This document shows, piece after piece, positions 1 through 11,194 of a stretch of DNA of 64,000 nt. Source of the stretch: Brevibacterium sp. UCMA 11754 (GTDB lineage: Bacteria > Actinomycetota > Actinomycetes > Actinomycetales > Brevibacteriaceae); assembly GCF_021532275.1 (NCBI RefSeq), contig NZ_JACBOT010000034.1:62001-126000 (forward strand), in the 5' to 3' direction. A program made the position numbers and the translations under genes. The notes beneath the pieces are model-generated. The model made no database searches and had not been told where the DNA came from. It saw nothing but the letters and a program-made list of their open reading frames with translations. Numbering within the stretch: the first letter of the stretch is position 1; each line of letters starts with the position of its first letter.

Positions 1-431
1 CGACCGGGAGACGAACCTGTTCCCCAGACCGTGACGATGTGTCCCTGCCCTTTCAGCGATCCGGGCGGAGCGAGGGGCCGGGGCGGAACGACGGTGGAAT
101 CGCGGGTGTCATCGATCGCCTGCGCCACAGTCTCAGCATCTGCGGAGGACGGAACGCTGCTGATGATGCCGAGTGACTCCAGCGCCACCGTGTCGTTGCC
201 GAATCCCAGCACCGCGGTTCCTGCTGCGAGGATCGCAGAGATGACCTGCGCATCCAATCCTGGGAAGTACTGACCGACGATGACGACCTCGGCGCTGCCC
301 GTCCTGCACAGCGCCAGAAGTTCGACGTCATCTGCTGGTCGGGCGACGATGGTGACGTCGTCGACCTCGCTGAGGAGCTCGAACAGAATCAGATCGAACT
401 CGAAGTCCACGGCCAGAAGCACCTGTGTCAT
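1..431 (-). CDS. CpaE-like pilus-assembly ATPase, N-terminal part (cut by window edge)
   Basis: An open frame starts with ATG at 431 on the minus strand and runs without a stop off the left edge (143 codons visible). The first ~120 residues look like a receiver-like domain (start MTQVLLAVDFEFDLILFELL). The visible end reads VTVWGTGSSPGR, which matches the start of the deviant Walker A loop of ParA/MinD-type CpaE proteins of Flp/Tad pilus operons. The ATG overlaps the TGA of the upstream SAF gene (ATGA), so the two are translationally coupled. In this family the ATPase is thought to place or energise the pilus secretion machine at the membrane. The ATPase domain itself lies outside the window, so the call rests on the P-loop start and the operon context. 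Confidence 0.72.
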   Translation of the reverse strand, partial: MTQVLLAVDFEFDLILFELLSEVDDVTIVARPADDVELLALCRTGSAEVVIVGQYFPGLDAQVISAILAAGTAVLGFGNDTVALESLGIISSVPSSADAETVAQAIDDTRDSTVVPPRPLAPPGSLKGQGHIVTVWGTGSSPG

Positions 432-1078
432 GACTGACCGCCCTCGGCTTTGACTTCGGCGGGGGCACCGACGACCGAGAGGACGCTGTTGCCGTCGAGC
501 GCGCCGAGGACATCGGCGAGCTCCGCACTGGCGACGAAGACTTCGATCCTGGCACCATCTCCGACGCCGAAGCTGCCAACCTCACGGGTGATGTTCGAGA
601 CCGGAGCCGAGGTCACGATCTGCTGCGGGTCAACTCCTTCATCATCGAGTCCCTTCGATTCCGGTTGGGCCCAGACGTCGACCAGGCTACCGGTATCGAC
701 GACCGTGGGGACTGAGCCTGCGACATCGATCGCCACGATCCTGCCCTCGAGCTCGGCGATGGGGGCCAGGGCTGAGGCCGGCAGAAGCTCACCGGCGGCG
801 ATCACGGCCCGCACACTCGAATGGTCCGGGAAGCCGGCATCCGCAGAAAGGTATTTGTCTCCGATATCGGCCAGATTCACCTCAGCGACAGTCAGATCAT
901 CAGCGCTGACCACCTGACCTGGGACAAGAGGAACCGCACTGGCCCACACACGGGTGGTTGCGTTCGCCGCGCTGATGAGCAGATAGGTCGCGACGATGGC
1001 CACGACAACTAGGACTGCCCCGACCAGCAGCCTGGCATCGGTCCACTTCGGTCGACGAATTCGTTTCGAGAGCTCCAT
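428..1078 (-). CDS. SAF-domain membrane protein (CpaB/pilus-operon type)
   Basis: 216 residues. A basic N-terminus (MELSKRIRRPKW) precedes one membrane segment at about residues 16-38 (LLVGAVLVVVAIVATYLLI). An SAF/antifreeze-like domain follows (VPLVPGQVVSADDLTVAEVN, later RAVIAAGELLPASAL), and a C-terminal beta-rich half. This is the layout of the short actinobacterial CpaB-like proteins found beside CpaE/CpaF/TadBC genes; CpaB proteins help assemble the outer part of the Flp pilus machine. Its stop overlaps the start of the CpaE-like gene. The gene is divergent from the small HTH gene at 1219. Only the first two genes of the presumed operon are inside the window. Confidence 0.72.
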   Translation of the reverse strand: MELSKRIRRPKWTDARLLVGAVLVVVAIVATYLLISAANATTRVWASAVPLVPGQVVSADDLTVAEVNLADIGDKYLSADAGFPDHSSVRAVIAAGELLPASALAPIAELEGRIVAIDVAGSVPTVVDTGSLVDVWAQPESKGLDDEGVDPQQIVTSAPVSNITREVGSFGVGDGARIEVFVASAELADVLGALDGNSVLSVVGAPAEVKAEGGQS

Positions 1079-1218
1079 TGCATCTCCACCTTTGGAAAAT
1101 TTCCCATGACAGGAACTGTTTCTGAGTGATAGTATTGAACACCAAACGAGGTCAAAGCAATGGTTTTGACAAAATTAGTCACCAAGCAATCAGTCACCTG
1201 GAATGAGAAGGGGCCCTC
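1079..1218. promoter_or_regulatory. Divergent intergenic promoter region, AT-rich
   Basis: This 140-bp gap separates the leftward pilus operon from the rightward HTH gene and is clearly more AT-rich than its surroundings. A TTGACA box lies at 1166-1171 on the plus strand inside the symmetric stretch ttttgacaaaa. A TTGACC box on the minus strand faces the pilus operon with a TACTAT-like -10 at a short spacing of about 15. Neither -10 is convincing, so exact promoters are not assigned. A GAGAAGG Shine-Dalgarno precedes the ATG at 1219. Confidence 0.4.
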
Positions 1219-1440
1219 ATGGTCGTCGAAAATCGCTTCCTGCCGCTCACCGATGTGGCCGATCTGCTCAATGTCTCGATCGCTCAAGCCCGCGCCCTGG
1301 TCCGCACCGGTGATCTTCGCGCCATCAAGGTAGGCGGGCGCGGACAGTGGCGCGTGGAGAAGACCGAGATCGAGGCGTACATCCAGCGGATGTACGAACG
1401 CGCCGAGCACGAGATCAAGACCGGTTCGCTCGAAGACTGA
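1219..1440 (+). CDS. Small excisionase-family helix-turn-helix DNA-binding protein
   Basis: 73 residues. The core (LPLTDVADLLNVSIAQARAL followed by GDLRAIKVGGRGQWRV) is the winged HTH_17/excisionase fold: helix-turn-helix, then a beta hairpin with a conserved GRGQWR tip, then a helix (EIEAYIQRMY). A GAGAAGG ribosome site precedes the ATG. Similar 60-80 residue proteins (BldC/AlpA-like) are common in actinobacteria as transcription factors; no integrase or prophage genes are nearby, so a phage excision role is unlikely. It is divergent from the SAF/CpaE operon and may regulate it; that is inference from position. Confidence 0.75.
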   Translation: MVVENRFLPLTDVADLLNVSIAQARALVRTGDLRAIKVGGRGQWRVEKTEIEAYIQRMYERAEHEIKTGSLED

Positions 1441-1507
1441 AGCGAAGACAGGCTACTCCACTCCCCGATCAACGATCGGCTCGTCAACCGCCTCCGATCA
1501 GCCACGC

Positions 1508-2023
1508 CTAAGCGAAGGGGTTGACTCGGGCCCGCACCAGAGCGATTGAACGGTGCGGGATGATCCGCCCGGAGATCTCGACGTAGTCACAGGCGACCAT
1601 GTCGCTGCGCCCCCGAACAGTTCCGCCCTCGCCCGCCAGCTCCAGGGAGATCTCCTGGTGGTCGGCGGCCAGCCGTCTCAGAGCCGACGCCATGCCCAAC
1701 CGCTCCAGGGGATCGGATTCGCAGCTGTGTCTTCTGGATCCAGTGCGCATCTCTCGTATCCAGTCGATCGCCACAATGTTCACCTCCGTGCCGGCGATCA
1801 CGAAGATCCCATGACCGAGAAAGACAGCTGTCCCTGATATTTCACGGGCGGCGACAACGACCTGCACCGGCTGGCCGATTGCACCCCGCAGTCGCTCGCG
1901 CAGAGTGTGCCGCGCGGCAAGAGAGGCAATTTCGTCACCGAGCTCACCTCTTCTGGCGTGGACCTCCCGGGACGCGTGCATTGCTTCGACATCCGCGAGA
2001 AGAGCGTCGATCCGATCGTCCAT
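1508..2023 (-). CDS. Conserved actinobacterial protein of unknown function
   Basis: 171 residues from the ATG at 2023 (MDDRIDALLADVEAMHAS). A GTG at 2071 would add 16 residues but has no visible ribosome site. An N-terminal helical part is followed by a beta-rich region (LRGAIGQPVQVVV, GTAVFLGHGIFVIAG) and a second similar beta-rich half near the C-terminus (SLELAGEGGTVRGRSDMVAC). This two-part pattern resembles an orphan family I recall upstream of secA in many actinobacteria, sometimes annotated as a Fis-type regulator without good evidence. No catalytic motif or membrane segment is visible. It lies alone, convergent with the HTH gene and divergent from the LysM gene. Confidence 0.6.
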   Translation of the reverse strand: MDDRIDALLADVEAMHASREVHARRGELGDEIASLAARHTLRERLRGAIGQPVQVVVAAREISGTAVFLGHGIFVIAGTEVNIVAIDWIREMRTGSRRHSCESDPLERLGMASALRRLAADHQEISLELAGEGGTVRGRSDMVACDYVEISGRIIPHRSIALVRARVNPFA

Positions 2024-2110
2024 GATGTGAAGCCTGCCGCAGCGAAGAGCGACAAGCAAGAGCTTCTGCACCGATCAGCAGAACTACACGCTCGTAGTTA
2101 TATTTACCTA

Positions 2111-2157
2111 TTGACATCAAATAGCATCTAACTGCAGTATTGAGCTACGTTTACAAT
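2111..2157 (+). promoter_or_regulatory. Likely promoter of the LysM gene
   Basis: An AT-rich stretch contains TTGACA at 2111-2116 and a good -10 hexamer TACAAT at 2152-2157. They are too far apart to be partners, so two weak promoters or a TACAAT promoter with a poor -35 are possible. If TACAAT is used, the mRNA would start about 7 nt before the ATG at 2172. A small inverted repeat (aactac-acgctc-gtagtt, 2081-2098) lies just upstream. Confidence 0.4.
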
Positions 2158-2171
2158 GAAGGACGTCTCTC

Positions 2172-2912
2172 ATGTATCTGTTGATAGCTTGCAGCGTCTC
2201 GTGGCTATGTCTGATCGGCGCGTTCGTCACCACCTGGGTTCACCTGCCGACGCCTCGCAGCACCACTGATCTCGTTGTCATCATCGTCGTCGGCACTGCT
2301 GCCGTGCTCTCTTCTCGACTCGGAGTGGTTTCGCTTCTGACGCTGCTGATCAGGCTGCTGCCCGACGGACGTTTGAGAACGATCGTCACAGAGTCTGTCG
2401 TGCGCATCGTGCCGACGATACTGCGCTCAAGCGTTCTCGCCGCAGCCTCAGCAAGCCTGGCTGTCAACGCGGCCCAGGCCTCTCCCCTGCCGGCGGATAC
2501 GCTCATGAACGAAGCTCACGCTGCGTCTGCTGGATCGGCAAGTGCCACGCTCGATCCCGGCTGGCCGACTGCACTGCCCGACGATCCCCCACCTGACCCT
2601 GGTTGGCCGACCGCCCCACCGAAAGCCGAACCGACATCTCCTGTTGCTGAACCTGAACTCCCAGATGCCGAGCCCAGTCCTTCCTCACCGAAGAATCGAC
2701 CGCCCCAGGACGCCCCTGGCAATCATGATGAAGGCCCTGGCATCTATATCGTCGGCACCGGCGAAAGCCTGTGGTCGATCGCAGCCGATCAACCCTCCTC
2801 CGGTGGCACTACCCAAGACATCGTCGACGACATCTACTCAGCCAACCGCGACGTGATCGGTGCGAACCCGAACCTCATCATGCCCGGCCAACGATTGGAG
2901 ATTCAGCCATGA
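2172..2912 (+). CDS. LysM-domain membrane-anchored protein
   Basis: 246 residues. The N-terminus has two hydrophobic segments (about residues 1-25 and 32-58) and a third signal-like stretch near residues 90-105 (AAASASLAVNAAQAS). A Pro-rich linker follows with a duplicated DPGWPTA motif (about residues 129-150). The C-terminal ~65 residues form a LysM domain (IYIVGTGESLWSIAADQPSS through NPNLIMPGQRLEIQP), which binds peptidoglycan N-acetylglucosamine. Its TGA overlaps the ATG of the Rv3235-family gene. It is probably an envelope protein linked to the nearby pilus or secretion genes. The LysM call is firm; the role is unknown. Confidence 0.75.
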   Translation: MYLLIACSVSWLCLIGAFVTTWVHLPTPRSTTDLVVIIVVGTAAVLSSRLGVVSLLTLLIRLLPDGRLRTIVTESVVRIVPTILRSSVLAAASASLAVNAAQASPLPADTLMNEAHAASAGSASATLDPGWPTALPDDPPPDPGWPTAPPKAEPTSPVAEPELPDAEPSPSSPKNRPPQDAPGNHDEGPGIYIVGTGESLWSIAADQPSSGGTTQDIVDDIYSANRDVIGANPNLIMPGQRLEIQP

Positions 2913-3376
2913 CTGCCCCACTGGTGCTTTCACGTCCCCGGGTGGCATCGACGCTGCTGAGCAGCGGCGTACCGAACCCCACTGCAACCGCTCCTGCTGC
3001 GAAGCACACCAAGGCCGCAGAGGACAGTGATGACAGCCGCATCGCCGCCACCGCGACATCGTTGGCGGTAGCGTGCCTGGAGATCTTCGCCGGCATACGA
3101 CGCAGCGATTCCATCTCCCGCTGGGTCGACCGGACCCTGCTGGAGAAGATCGACCAGCGCGCCCAGCTGCGTGCAGAGGTGGCACCGACCAGACCATTCG
3201 GAGACCTGGGTGCGACACGCACCCTGCAGGCGGGCAACGCCAGAGTCTGCAGGGTCACCAGCGTCATCGCTGAAGTCACCGTCGTGGTCCGCACTCAGAA
3301 CCGATTCCGGGCGGTGGCAATTCGCTTGGAACTGCTCACCACCCGGTGGACGATGACGGCGCTGCAGACGATGTGA
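2909..3376 (+). CDS. Rv3235-family protein
   Basis: 155 residues from the ATG at 2909, which overlaps the LysM stop (ATGA); a longer open frame exists upstream but overlaps the LysM gene. The N-terminal ~50 residues are low complexity. The conserved part starts at RIAATATSLAVACLEIFAG and ends RFRAVAIRLELLTTRWTMTA, the typical tail of the short actinobacterial Rv3235 family encoded close to secA. The fold and function are unknown. It is convergent with secA, with only about 20 bp between the stops. Confidence 0.68.
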   Translation: MTAPLVLSRPRVASTLLSSGVPNPTATAPAAKHTKAAEDSDDSRIAATATSLAVACLEIFAGIRRSDSISRWVDRTLLEKIDQRAQLRAEVAPTRPFGDLGATRTLQAGNARVCRVTSVIAEVTVVVRTQNRFRAVAIRLELLTTRWTMTALQTM

Positions 3377-3395
3377 GGCCGCCGTCAGAGAGTGA

Positions 3396-6098
<2,703 letters not shown>

Positions 6099-6152
6099 TT
6101 TTCTCCTAATCGGCATGAATGCCTGACAACAACTCGAACGACTCTATATTCC

Positions 6153-7394
6153 CTAGCTTAATGGCAGGTGAGTACCGCTCATATCCACAGCCCCCAATCC
6201 GAGCCACTTCGCCATTTCACGCAGCTCCAGTGCCAGTTCCTCCTTGTTCTCTTCGCCCGGTTCCCAAGTCACCTTCAGCGCCCGAAGTGTGTCGGCTGCC
6301 TGGTCCCGGTGCAGGTCGACGCGACCGACGAGACGTTCGCCGAGGAGGAACGGCAGCACGTAGTACCCGTGCACCCGGTCTTTGGCGGGAGTGTAGATCT
6401 CGATTCGGTAGTGGAAGCCGAAGAGCCATTCGATCCGCGGCCGGTAGAAGACGAGTGGGTCGAATGGAGCCAGGAGGGCTCTGGCCGAGACGGAGCGAGG
6501 AGTTCTGGCCGTATGCCACTTCAGTGCCCGAGTCCCCTCAACGTCGACTTCGACGAGTTCACCGGAGGCCAGCAGCGACCTGATCGCCTCATCGGTGGCG
6601 GCGCGCGCCTGCCGAAAGTAGTCTGCCAGGCAGTCCGGGCGGGCGATGCCCAGCGCCCGGGCCGCAATCCGGGTCAGCTCGAGCACATTGTTGGCAGTGC
6701 CTGAGATTCCGCGAGGTCGTTCGGCTTCGGGATCGAGGCCGAAATCGGGGCCGCCAGCGGGACCGTAGGCGAGTTCAGGCGCCGGCAGCGACTGACTGAC
6801 GTCGCGTGGCAGGGCGTAGACGCGTTCGAAGTGATCATTGCGGCCCGCGGAATTGATGATGCCGCCGGCGAACAGCGCTTCGAGTGCCATCTTGACCTGG
6901 CTGGGGTTCCAACCCCAATGATCGCGGTTGCGTTCGGGGATCTCATGGTCGACGAGGTCTGCGACCCCCCGTGCAGTCTTCGGCCCCGACTCCAGCACGT
7001 CGAGGACCGATCGCTGCAGTGCCCGGAAATCCGGGCCGCTGTCGGGATGCCGTTGACCGTAGTCGTTGCGCCACCATTCGGCTCTGGTGCGTTCGAAATG
7101 ACGGTAAGTCTCCGGCGGGACGAAGGCCGCTGCGTGGGCCCAGTATTCGACGCCCATGCGGGGTGCTGAGTAGAAGAGCCGATCGAGGGTCTCACGCGGG
7201 TACGGTCCGAGGCGCGAGTAGTAGGGCAGATAGTGCGAACGCACCACGCGGGAGACCGAGTCGATCTGAGTCAGCCCCATTCTCGCGAACGTCGACTTCA
7301 AGTGCCGAGCAGTCACCTGAGCCGGGCGCTGCCTGTCAAGGCCCGTCGCAGCGATCGCCGTCCTGCGCGCTGCCGACAGTGTCATCTTCTGCAT
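6153..7394 (-). CDS. YcaQ-like winged-helix DNA glycosylase
   Basis: About 413 residues from the ATG at 7394 (MQKMTLSAARRTAIAATGL); the open frame continues upstream but that part looks non-coding. The motif QIDSVSRVVRSHYLPYYSRLG is the hallmark of the HTH_42/YcaQ family, whose members remove alkylated bases and unhook interstrand DNA cross-links. Later blocks are WAHAAAFVPPETY, the winged-helix region around GWNPSQVKMALEALFAGG, and ALLAPFDPLVFYRPRIEWLF near the C-terminus. It lies upstream of secA on the same strand with a short AT-rich gap, and may be cotranscribed by default. It is divergent from the small secreted-protein gene at 7547. Confidence 0.85.
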   Translation of the reverse strand: MQKMTLSAARRTAIAATGLDRQRPAQVTARHLKSTFARMGLTQIDSVSRVVRSHYLPYYSRLGPYPRETLDRLFYSAPRMGVEYWAHAAAFVPPETYRHFERTRAEWWRNDYGQRHPDSGPDFRALQRSVLDVLESGPKTARGVADLVDHEIPERNRDHWGWNPSQVKMALEALFAGGIINSAGRNDHFERVYALPRDVSQSLPAPELAYGPAGGPDFGLDPEAERPRGISGTANNVLELTRIAARALGIARPDCLADYFRQARAATDEAIRSLLASGELVEVDVEGTRALKWHTARTPRSVSARALLAPFDPLVFYRPRIEWLFGFHYRIEIYTPAKDRVHGYYVLPFLLGERLVGRVDLHRDQAADTLRALKVTWEPGEENKEELALELREMAKWLGLGAVDMSGTHLPLS

Positions 7395-7546
7395 GAACCC
7401 ACAGTAGATCACCGCACTGACACGGCCTCGGAATCCGTCCATCCGGCCGAGCAGGATCAGCCGTTCGGCCGAAGCCTGCCCCACCCCCAGACCGGAAGGA
7501 TCGTCTCTGTCACCGCAACTGCCCACAGAAGGAACAAACACCCACC

Positions 7547-8113
7547 ATGAAGAAAGCCGTCACCGCACTCGCCTCGGCACTCTGCCTCATCGCCGCCGCC
7601 ATCGGCGCCCTCTTCGTCTGGGAACACCAGTCGAAGCTCACCCTCGAAGCACAGGTTGAGGACTTCCTCAACGCCTGCGGGACCGACGCCACAGCGATCG
7701 ACGTCCATGGCAGGCCCTACCTCCTCTACGCCATGCGCGACTCCGCAGATCTCAGCTATGTCGATCTCAGGCTGCAGCCCGGAACGAACAAGGACCAGCT
7801 GCTCGTCCACCGACTCAGTCAGGGTCATGCTGACCGCCTGACACGGTTCGTCACCTTCGACCACCCGGACGGTGATGTCGATCCGATCGAACGGGGTGAC
7901 GGGTCGTTCACAGAGGCCGCGATGATCAACGGTTCCAAGGTCACCTTCTCCGCCGACACTGCCGACGACCGACTGCAGGTGTTCGCCGATAGTCACCGCG
8001 CCGGTCAGATCGAGTTGGATCAGGACGTCACGGTCAAGGGTGCTGCGGTCACGGACTCCGGCGTCGTTGTCGAGCTCGAATACGCCTCCACCGACTGCGG
8101 CGCCGCAGGATGA
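7547..8113 (+). CDS. Secreted or membrane-anchored protein of unknown function
   Basis: 188 residues. A clear hydrophobic N-terminal segment (residues 4-25, VTALASALCLIAAAIGALFV) follows MKK, as in a signal peptide or signal anchor; there is no lipobox Cys. The mature part is acidic and beta-rich, with two Cys (NACGTD near residue 44 and STDCGAAG at the very end) that could form a disulfide. I do not recognise the family; a distant likeness to lipid-binding DUF2993 proteins crossed my mind, but the evidence is weak. It lies just before the two-component genes on the same strand, 40 bp upstream of the kinase start. Confidence 0.6.
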   Translation: MKKAVTALASALCLIAAAIGALFVWEHQSKLTLEAQVEDFLNACGTDATAIDVHGRPYLLYAMRDSADLSYVDLRLQPGTNKDQLLVHRLSQGHADRLTRFVTFDHPDGDVDPIERGDGSFTEAAMINGSKVTFSADTADDRLQVFADSHRAGQIELDQDVTVKGAAVTDSGVVVELEYASTDCGAAG

Positions 8114-8153
8114 TCCTCAGGCTGAGCACCCGGCCTGACTAGACTGGGAAGCG

Positions 8154-9323
8154 ATGAAGACTGTGATCACGTGGCTGTGGCTTCTTCCCCTGCCCCTGAC
8201 GTTCCTGCTCGAACTGCTCACCGGTTCGGGTTGGCTGCTCGTCATCGCCAACTTGTCCGCGTCGGCCACAGTGCTGCCGATCCTGGTACTCACCCAATCC
8301 CGCTCCACCGGGGGCCGGATCCCACGCCTCGGTCTGCTGTCGCTGGCCGCCCTCCTCCTGCTCCTCGCCCTCGTCCCCGTCGCCTTCGCATCGACTCTGA
8401 GCCTGACCGTGATGTGGCTGAGTCTGGTGACGGTGGTGATGCTGGCTCGATGGTTCGCCACCCGCACGCAGCTGCTGCTTCTCAGCCTGCTGTCCGTGGG
8501 CAATGTCGTCGAACCCGGCCTGATGGGCTGGGCCGACGGGCTCACCTTCGCCTTCGGTGCCTCCACCGCGATCGTGGTCAGCCTGGCCCTGGGCCTGCTT
8601 CTGCGCATGATCGATCGTTCCCTCATCGAACGCCATGCCACCGCCGCCGAGGCGGAACGACGTCGGATGGCCACTGAACTCCACGATCTGGTCGCCCACG
8701 AGGTGACCGGCATCGTCGTCCTCTCCCAGGCTGCGGTGCGCAGCGAGGACCCCCGAGTCCTCAAGACCGCTCTGGGCAAGATCGAGGAGTCGGGGACCCG
8801 AGCGCTGGACGAGATCCGGTCATTGGTCTCAAACACCGCGACCGACTCACGCGAATCCGGGGTCCGAGCCCCCGTCGCCTCCAGCGTCCAGGCCCTCCTC
8901 GACCGGGCCAACGGCTTCACCGGAGCCCAGGACCTGAGAATCGACATTGATGGCACCGACACCGAGGCGGTTCCCTCCACCATCTGGCCCGTGCTCGACC
9001 GTGTGCTGGCCGAAGCGCTGACGAACATCCGTCGGCATGCGGGAGCCGGGGTGCCGATCATGGTCCGCGTCTTCACCACAGCCTCGGCGAGGCCCGGATC
9101 GACCACCTCGGCGAGGCCCGGGGACCACTCCGGTCATGACATCGTCCTCACTGTAGGCAACGGTCCCGGTTCCGGTGGGATCGGTTCCGGCAGCGGAACG
9201 GGCCTGCGCGGTCTGCGAGCGCGGGTCGACCACCTCGGCGGGGATCTGTTCGCCGGGCCCAGCCAGGACGGGGGTTGGGTGCTCGAGACTCGGATACCCT
9301 TGATCTCGAGAGTTCAGGGATGA
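8154..9323 (+). CDS. NarL-type sensor histidine kinase (HisKA_3)
   Basis: 389 residues. Five or six membrane helices occupy residues 1-152 and there is no large extracytoplasmic sensor domain, typical of kinases that sense membrane stress. The dimerisation box AEAERRRMATELHDLVAHEV carries the phospho-accepting His near residue 177. The ATPase domain has the N-box LAEALTNIRRHAGAG (about 283) and the G-box SGTGLRGLRARVDHLGGDL near the C-terminus. A 24-bp tandem duplication inside the gene (9082-9121) doubles the motif TSARPG. It pairs with the response regulator 28 bp downstream. Confidence 0.92.
   Translation: MKTVITWLWLLPLPLTFLLELLTGSGWLLVIANLSASATVLPILVLTQSRSTGGRIPRLGLLSLAALLLLLALVPVAFASTLSLTVMWLSLVTVVMLARWFATRTQLLLLSLLSVGNVVEPGLMGWADGLTFAFGASTAIVVSLALGLLLRMIDRSLIERHATAAEAERRRMATELHDLVAHEVTGIVVLSQAAVRSEDPRVLKTALGKIEESGTRALDEIRSLVSNTATDSRESGVRAPVASSVQALLDRANGFTGAQDLRIDIDGTDTEAVPSTIWPVLDRVLAEALTNIRRHAGAGVPIMVRVFTTASARPGSTTSARPGDHSGHDIVLTVGNGPGSGGIGSGSGTGLRGLRARVDHLGGDLFAGPSQDGGWVLETRIPLISRVQG
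9082..9121 (+). repeat. 24-bp tandem duplication in the histidine kinase gene
   Basis: The 16-mer cctcggcgaggcccgg occurs at 9082 and 9106, period 24, in a loop between the N-box and G-box of the kinase ATPase domain. It encodes two TSARPG/TTSARPG copies and keeps the frame. Confidence 0.85.
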
Positions 9324-9351
9324 GTCCGACACGAGGCGACGGAGGACGAAC

Positions 9352-9993
9352 GTGATTTCAGTGGCATTGGTCGACGATCAGGAAATGGTGCGGATGGGAT
9401 TCTCACTCATCCTCGACGCCGATGAGTCGATCACGGTGGTCGGGCAGGCCTCAGACGGGGTCGATGCCATCGAGCTGGCCAAGCGCGAACGTCCCGACGT
9501 CATCCTCCTCGACATCCGCATGCCCACGCTCGACGGTCTTGCGGCGCTGCCGCGCCTGACGCCGATCTCCAAGGTCATCATGGTCACGACCTTCGACGAT
9601 GACGACTACGTCGACGCAGCCCTGGCCGGCGGTGCCAGCGGATTCCTCCTCAAGGATGCCGGGCCCGACCTGCTGCTGGCCGCAGTCAGAGCCGCCGCGA
9701 ACGGTGACGCCCTGATCTCACCGTCACTGACCTTGGATCTGCTCAGCCGCCGCTCCCAGGACAGCAGAACCGGTGAGGACCATGTTGCCGGCCTCAGCGA
9801 GCGGGAGAACGATGTCGCTCGCCTGGTGGCGCGGGGACGGACCAATCAGGAGATCTGTGCCGAGCTCTACATCTCGCTGGGCACCGTGAAGAGTCACCTG
9901 GGCAATATCCAGACACGTCTCGCCGCCCGCAATCGAGTCGAGATCGCCGCTCGGATGTGGGAGTCGGGCGTGATGAATCGACCGAACGGCTGA
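9352..9993 (+). CDS. NarL/LuxR-family response regulator
   Basis: 213 residues from a GTG start. The receiver domain has the acidic pocket VDDQ (residues 8-11), the phospho-Asp at about residue 54 (VILLDIRMP) and the Lys of LLKDAGP. A LuxR-type helix-turn-helix follows from about residue 148 (LSERENDVARLVARGRTNQE, then LGTVKSHLGNIQTRL). It is the cognate partner of the kinase immediately upstream. Target genes are not shown by the sequence, but the DUF418 gene directly downstream on the same strand is a natural candidate. Confidence 0.93.
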   Translation: MISVALVDDQEMVRMGFSLILDADESITVVGQASDGVDAIELAKRERPDVILLDIRMPTLDGLAALPRLTPISKVIMVTTFDDDDYVDAALAGGASGFLLKDAGPDLLLAAVRAAANGDALISPSLTLDLLSRRSQDSRTGEDHVAGLSERENDVARLVARGRTNQEICAELYISLGTVKSHLGNIQTRLAARNRVEIAARMWESGVMNRPNG

Positions 9994-10061
9994 CCCCTGC
10001 TCACACTGTCCGGCCATTGTGCCGATGCGGGCCACTCCGGGTCTCGACCAGGATGGAAGTC

Positions 10062-11171
10062 ATGAGTTCAGATACCAGCGACCAACCATCGTCCGCGCTC
10101 ACAGCCGCCGTCACCAACACCTACTCCCCTATCGACATCGACACCGGCAACGCCATCGATATCGGCGCCCCTGCCACCGCCACGCGCCGTCCTGCAGGCA
10201 GGGCCCGAATTGCGACTCTCGACGTGCTGCGCGGAATCGCCCTGTGCGGGATCATGATCGTCAATCTCCCGCCGATCTTCGATCTCGGCGTTCTCGACGA
10301 ATCCGGCGCCGTCGAGAGCATCCGCGCTTTCGAGCAGGACTTCGTGCAGAACCGGTTCTTCCCGATCTTCTCCACCCTCTTCGGCGTCGGCTTCGGCCTC
10401 ATGTGGAACTCCGCCACAGCCCGCAACCCCCGACCCAGACTGGCGCTGCTGCGCCGGTTCCTGTTCCTCGGACTCCTCGGTGCCGGCCACATGCTCCTAC
10501 AGCCCGGTGAAGCTCTGCTGCCGTATGCGATCGCGGCGATCGTCATCCTGCTTCCCTCGACCTGGATACCGGCCCGGGCCCTGGCCGTGTCAACTGCTGT
10601 CGGCGGAGCGCTGCTCCTGGCCGCAGGCGTGTGGTCCGGTGGAGGACCCGTCATCATCCCGGGCCTGTTCCTACTGGGATTTGCCATCGGGTACACCGAC
10701 ATGGTCCGCCGTGCTCTGCGTCATCCGGTCCGGCTCACCCTGATCGGTGTGCTGAGCGCGAGCGTCTCCGTCCTCGGCTTCCTCCTCACCGATTTCTACA
10801 CCCGCCAGCTGCACCTGTGGATTACGGCCGGACTGGGCATCACCATGGCCCTGGGCCTCGTCGTCATCGTCATGTTGCTCATGCTCACTCCCGCCGAGGC
10901 GCTTCTGCGGCCGGTCTTCGCACCGCTGGGCCGCATGGCGCTGAGCAACTACATCGGAGCCACACTGCTCATCCACGCCGTCAAGGCTGTTGAACCCGAC
11001 CTGGCTCAGTTCGATGACCATGGCGGATATCTGGCAGGTGTGCTCGTCTGCGTCGGCATCATGGTCATCCAGATCGTGGTCTCGGCGCTGTGGCTGCGCT
11101 TTGTCGGACAGGGACCGCTGGAGAAGCTCTGGCGCCTGGTCACCTGGGGTCGCGAGGGTGTGCGAGCCTGA
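10062..11171 (+). CDS. DUF418-family multi-pass membrane protein
   Basis: About 369 residues from the ATG at 10062, with ACCAGGA upstream (a second ATG three codons earlier is possible). After a ~45-residue polar N-terminus comes the signature RIATLDVLRGIALCGIMIVN of DUF418/heparan-alpha-glucosaminide acyltransferase-like membrane proteins, then about eight to ten hydrophobic helices. The end contains the DUF418 core FAPLGRMALSNYIGATLL. The substrate is unknown; such proteins are proposed to be acyl transferases or transporters. Position suggests regulation by the adjacent two-component system (inference). Confidence 0.82.
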   Translation: MSSDTSDQPSSALTAAVTNTYSPIDIDTGNAIDIGAPATATRRPAGRARIATLDVLRGIALCGIMIVNLPPIFDLGVLDESGAVESIRAFEQDFVQNRFFPIFSTLFGVGFGLMWNSATARNPRPRLALLRRFLFLGLLGAGHMLLQPGEALLPYAIAAIVILLPSTWIPARALAVSTAVGGALLLAAGVWSGGGPVIIPGLFLLGFAIGYTDMVRRALRHPVRLTLIGVLSASVSVLGFLLTDFYTRQLHLWITAGLGITMALGLVVIVMLLMLTPAEALLRPVFAPLGRMALSNYIGATLLIHAVKAVEPDLAQFDDHGGYLAGVLVCVGIMVIQIVVSALWLRFVGQGPLEKLWRLVTWGREGVRA

Positions 11172-11194
11172 GACCGGATTCGACAGTAGACGCA

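Noticed and set aside
1219-1440. Prophage or integrative element signalled by an excisionase-like protein
   Set aside because: No integrase, attachment-site repeat, tRNA gene or phage gene is nearby, and the flanks follow conserved actinobacterial order.
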